Below are positions 7,811 through 9,448 of a stretch of DNA of 9,448 nucleotides, in pieces. Location of the stretch: the NCBI GenBank assembly GCA_039806065.1, contig JBDKJS010000143.1:1-9448 (forward strand). Direction: 5' to 3'. The stretch comes from JBDKJS01 sp039806065. GTDB taxonomy: Bacteria > Bacteroidota > Bacteroidia > AKYH767-A > 2013-40CM-41-45. The position numbers and the translations under genes are program-made. The notes beneath the pieces are model-generated. The model was not told the DNA's origin, searched no databases, and saw nothing but the letters and a program-made list of their open reading frames with translations. The stretch's first letter is position 1. Each line of letters opens with the position of its first letter.

Positions 7811-9294
7811 AGAAAACAATAGCATTAACATTGCTATTGTTTTCTTTTAGTCAATCTATTATAGGGCAAGGATTCAATAGCACATGGTTAGTAGGGTATG
7901 AAAGCAGTTTTGGAGTCCCCTTTGGGGTAACGAAGTTAGAGTTTACTAACTCAACGCTAACAGTGTCGTACAACCCCATTGATATGTATTTTGGTGTAAC
8001 AATGGGTGTTGCAAATAATAGAAATGGTGATTTACAATTTTACACTAATGGCATTTATATCGCTAACAGAAACAACGATACTATGTCGAATGGAAATGGT
8101 TTAAATCCTAGCTCATATACAACTTCAAACAATATGTATGGGCTTGATATACCACAACAAAATATGATTTTACAATTTCCAAATGATTCTACAAAATATT
8201 ACCTTTTTCATTGCACAATTGATGATGATGCGGTTGATATTTTAACTAAGAAAATTTATTCTGACGTGATTGACATGGCTTTGGACAGTGGACGTGGCTT
8301 TTTAGATACCAAAAACCAAATACTCATTAATGATAGGTTTGTCTTTGGTCGTTTGACAGCCTGCAAGCATGCCAATGGCCGTGACTGGTGGTTGTTTGCA
8401 TATGGGTTTCAAAACAGGCAAGTTTATCGTTGGTTAATCACACCTTATGGCATAAGTCCGCCTAACATACAGCTTTGGATGATTAATAGGGATAACTGGG
8501 CAGGCGCATTTATTTTTTCTCCGGATGGCACTAAAGCTGTTTATCATGGTAATGCACAAGGAACTGAGATTTATGATTTTGACCGATGTAGCGGTACATT
8601 CAGCAATGGGGTTTACATTCCTATGTACGATAGCAGCGGAGCAGGTGGCGCAGCAATTTCGCCTAATAGCAGGTATTTATACATCAATTGTATTGATTCG
8701 TTGTGGCAATATGATTTAACCGCCAGCAATATTGCTGCAAGTGAAATATTTATTGATAAGTACAATGGGGATGTCGATTCATTATTTGGCTTACCAACAC
8801 CATTTGTTCTACAAGCTTTGGCTGCAGATGGTAAAATTTACATGGCAACCGGGAATGGTACAAGGTATTACCATGTAATTAATTATCCTGACAGTGCAGG
8901 TCTTGCATGCGATTTTGTTCAGAAAGGATTGCAGATTCCTACGATCAAATATATTACAGTCCCCAACTTCCCTAACTATTATTTAGGGGCTGATACCAAT
9001 AGTATTTGTGATAGCCTGAGTCATATAGGGTTGGAGGAAAAAGAAAAAATAGTGATGACTGTTTTTCCAAACCCTGTAAGCAGTGGCGGCACTGTTTCCT
9101 TGCAGTATAAGACCATTACACAGGAAGGGAAGATAGATTTGTATGATGTGAATGGCCGTTTGGTGAAGCAGTATTATGTGAGTCCTTATACCAGTATGTA
9201 TCATTTGAAATTACCGGCACTCAAAACCGGAATGTATTTATTGAGGATGGAGAGTGGCGGCAGGGCTGGGTCGCATAAGGTGGTGGTGGAATGA
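7807..9294 (+). CDS. T9SS-secreted probable beta-propeller protein
   Basis: This gene encodes 495 residues. Residues 1 to about 20 form a signal peptide (two Lys, a Leu-rich core, cleavage near IIG-QGF). About 21-400 looks like a beta-propeller: blade-like strands recur, including F-S-P-D-G-T-K-A-V-Y near 238-247 and I-S-P-N-S-R-Y-L-Y-I near 283-292, typical of WD40-like or PD40 blades, with an earlier N-G-D-L-Q-F-Y strand near 75. I see no catalytic motif; binding to a protein or glycan is the cautious guess. About 415-495 is a T9SS type A sorting domain (VFPNPVSSGG from 419; D-V-N-G-R-L-V-K; L-K-T-G-M-Y-L-L-R-M). The ATG overlaps the upstream stop as ATGA and no Shine-Dalgarno is present, so translation is probably coupled to the giant gene. 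A perfect 15-bp inverted repeat covers its first codons. The family resembles uncharacterised Bacteroidota secreted proteins; the exact function is unknown. Confidence 0.85.
   Translation: MKKTIALTLLLFSFSQSIIGQGFNSTWLVGYESSFGVPFGVTKLEFTNSTLTVSYNPIDMYFGVTMGVANNRNGDLQFYTNGIYIANRNNDTMSNGNGLNPSSYTTSNNMYGLDIPQQNMILQFPNDSTKYYLFHCTIDDDAVDILTKKIYSDVIDMALDSGRGFLDTKNQILINDRFVFGRLTACKHANGRDWWLFAYGFQNRQVYRWLITPYGISPPNIQLWMINRDNWAGAFIFSPDGTKAVYHGNAQGTEIYDFDRCSGTFSNGVYIPMYDSSGAGGAAISPNSRYLYINCIDSLWQYDLTASNIAASEIFIDKYNGDVDSLFGLPTPFVLQALAADGKIYMATGNGTRYYHVINYPDSAGLACDFVQKGLQIPTIKYITVPNFPNYYLGADTNSICDSLSHIGLEEKEKIVMTVFPNPVSSGGTVSLQYKTITQEGKIDLYDVNGRLVKQYYVSPYTSMYHLKLPALKTGMYLLRMESGGRAGSHKVVVE
7810..7846 (+). 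promoter_or_regulatory. Perfect 15-bp inverted repeat at the start of the second gene
   Basis: AAGAAAACAATAGCA (7810-7824) and TGCTATTGTTTTCTT (7832-7846) are exact reverse complements around a 7-base loop (TTAACAT). A G-U pair between 7809 and 7847 would extend the RNA stem into the start codon. Both arms lie in signal-peptide codons. The stem is mostly A-U with four G-C pairs, so stability is moderate. A ribosome finishing the giant gene (stop at 7808-7810) would reach and open this stem, so it may restrict independent initiation and enforce coupling. The T-rich 3' arm and following TTTTAG also allow an attenuator reading. Confidence 0.6.
8982..9291 (+). other. T9SS type A sorting domain of the second protein, with preceding linker
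   Basis: The last 80 or so residues (about 415-495) carry V-F-P-N-P-V-S-S-G-G, the D-L-Y-D-V-N-G-R-L-V-K hairpin, the A-L-K-T-G-M-Y-L-L-R-M turn and strand, and a C-terminal H-K-V-V-V-E. These match the type A sorting domain closely, more so than the copy on the giant protein. A short Asp/Ser/Cys linker and a Glu/Lys-rich patch (L-E-E-K-E-K) come just before, the usual place for the cleavage region. Confidence 0.9.
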
Positions 9295-9341
9295 GTAATT
9301 AATTGTAAATTGTGCATTGTAAACTGAAAAGTATAGACACA
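9295..9341. other. Short intergenic gap with an imperfect 14-base direct repeat
   Basis: Forty-seven AT-rich bases separate the second and third genes. ATTGTAAA occurs at 9302-9309 and 9316-9323, a 14-base period. I see no TAnnTTTG element and no terminator hairpin, so the third gene could be read through from upstream or use a promoter too diverged to recognise. Confidence 0.4.
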
Positions 9342-9448
9342 ATGAAGCCCTATGTACTACTGCTTATCATGCTGCTAACCAGTTGGGCACTTCATGCTGC
9401 CCCTGCCCCTACAACCACCACCACGGTTATTGAAGCCAATGAAAAAGA
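9342..9448 (+). CDS. N-terminal fragment of an exported protein, function unknown (cut by window end)
   Basis: An ATG at 9342 opens a frame with no stop to the window end (35 full codons). The N-terminus is a signal peptide: Lys2, then a core of Val, Leu, Ile and Met, then Thr-Ser-Trp-Ala-Leu-His-Ala-Ala with likely Sec cleavage at H-A-A or A-A-P. The start of the mature protein is Pro/Ala-rich, then five Thr in a row, then Val-Ile-Glu-Ala-Asn-Glu-Lys, like a flexible linker. There is no lipobox Cys, so it is probably not a lipoprotein. No family can be named from so little. Its codons (CTG, CTA, GCC, CCT) are richer in C than those of the preceding gene. The same strand and 47-base gap suggest it may belong to the same transcription unit. 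Confidence 0.65.
   Translation, partial: MKPYVLLLIMLLTSWALHAAPAPTTTTTVIEANEK

Noticed and set aside
7918..7928. CCCC-TTT-GGGG mini-hairpin early in the second gene
   Set aside because: Four pairs with mismatched flanks inside a coding region; expected by chance.

Overview
The window looks like a piece of a low-GC Bacteroidota genome (Flavobacteriia/Sphingobacteriia/Chitinophagia-like; nothing here fixes the genus). Three things support this. Both complete proteins end in a type A C-terminal sorting domain of the type IX secretion system (T9SS), with FPNP signatures. The only clear promoter matches the Bacteroidota consensus (TTTG, 19-base spacer, TAnnTTTG). No start codon has a Shine-Dalgarno sequence; the first follows an A-rich leader.

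Layout, all on the + strand. Bases 1-298 form a leader with no convincing gene; it holds the promoter (246-276) and a 12-base motif present twice, one copy inside the promoter spacer. Bases 299-7810 encode a 2503-residue secreted surface protein. In order it has a signal peptide; about 1500 residues of Cys-, Asn- and Thr-rich beta-sandwich-like repeats; an SprB-like unit; a right-handed parallel beta-helix; a helical, Asp-Ser-rich stalk; and the T9SS sorting domain. Bases 7807-9294 encode a 495-residue secreted protein, probably a beta-propeller, also with a T9SS sorting domain; its start codon overlaps the first gene's stop (ATGA). After 47 bases, a third exported protein begins at 9342 and runs off the window.

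The two complete genes look like a translationally coupled pair of T9SS cargo proteins, exported by Sec, moved across the outer membrane by T9SS, and anchored to the surface or released. The giant protein resembles an adhesin or matrix protein. The small protein's function is unknown; co-expression suggests a shared surface task, but that is inference.

No mobile element, RNA gene, CRISPR array or defence system is visible. The most unusual signals are a perfect 15-bp inverted repeat starting one base after the second gene's start codon, a sharp GC step (about 50% to 27%) near 5630 inside the beta-helix of the giant gene, and a C7 tract at 2664-2670 where slippage either way would end translation almost at once.
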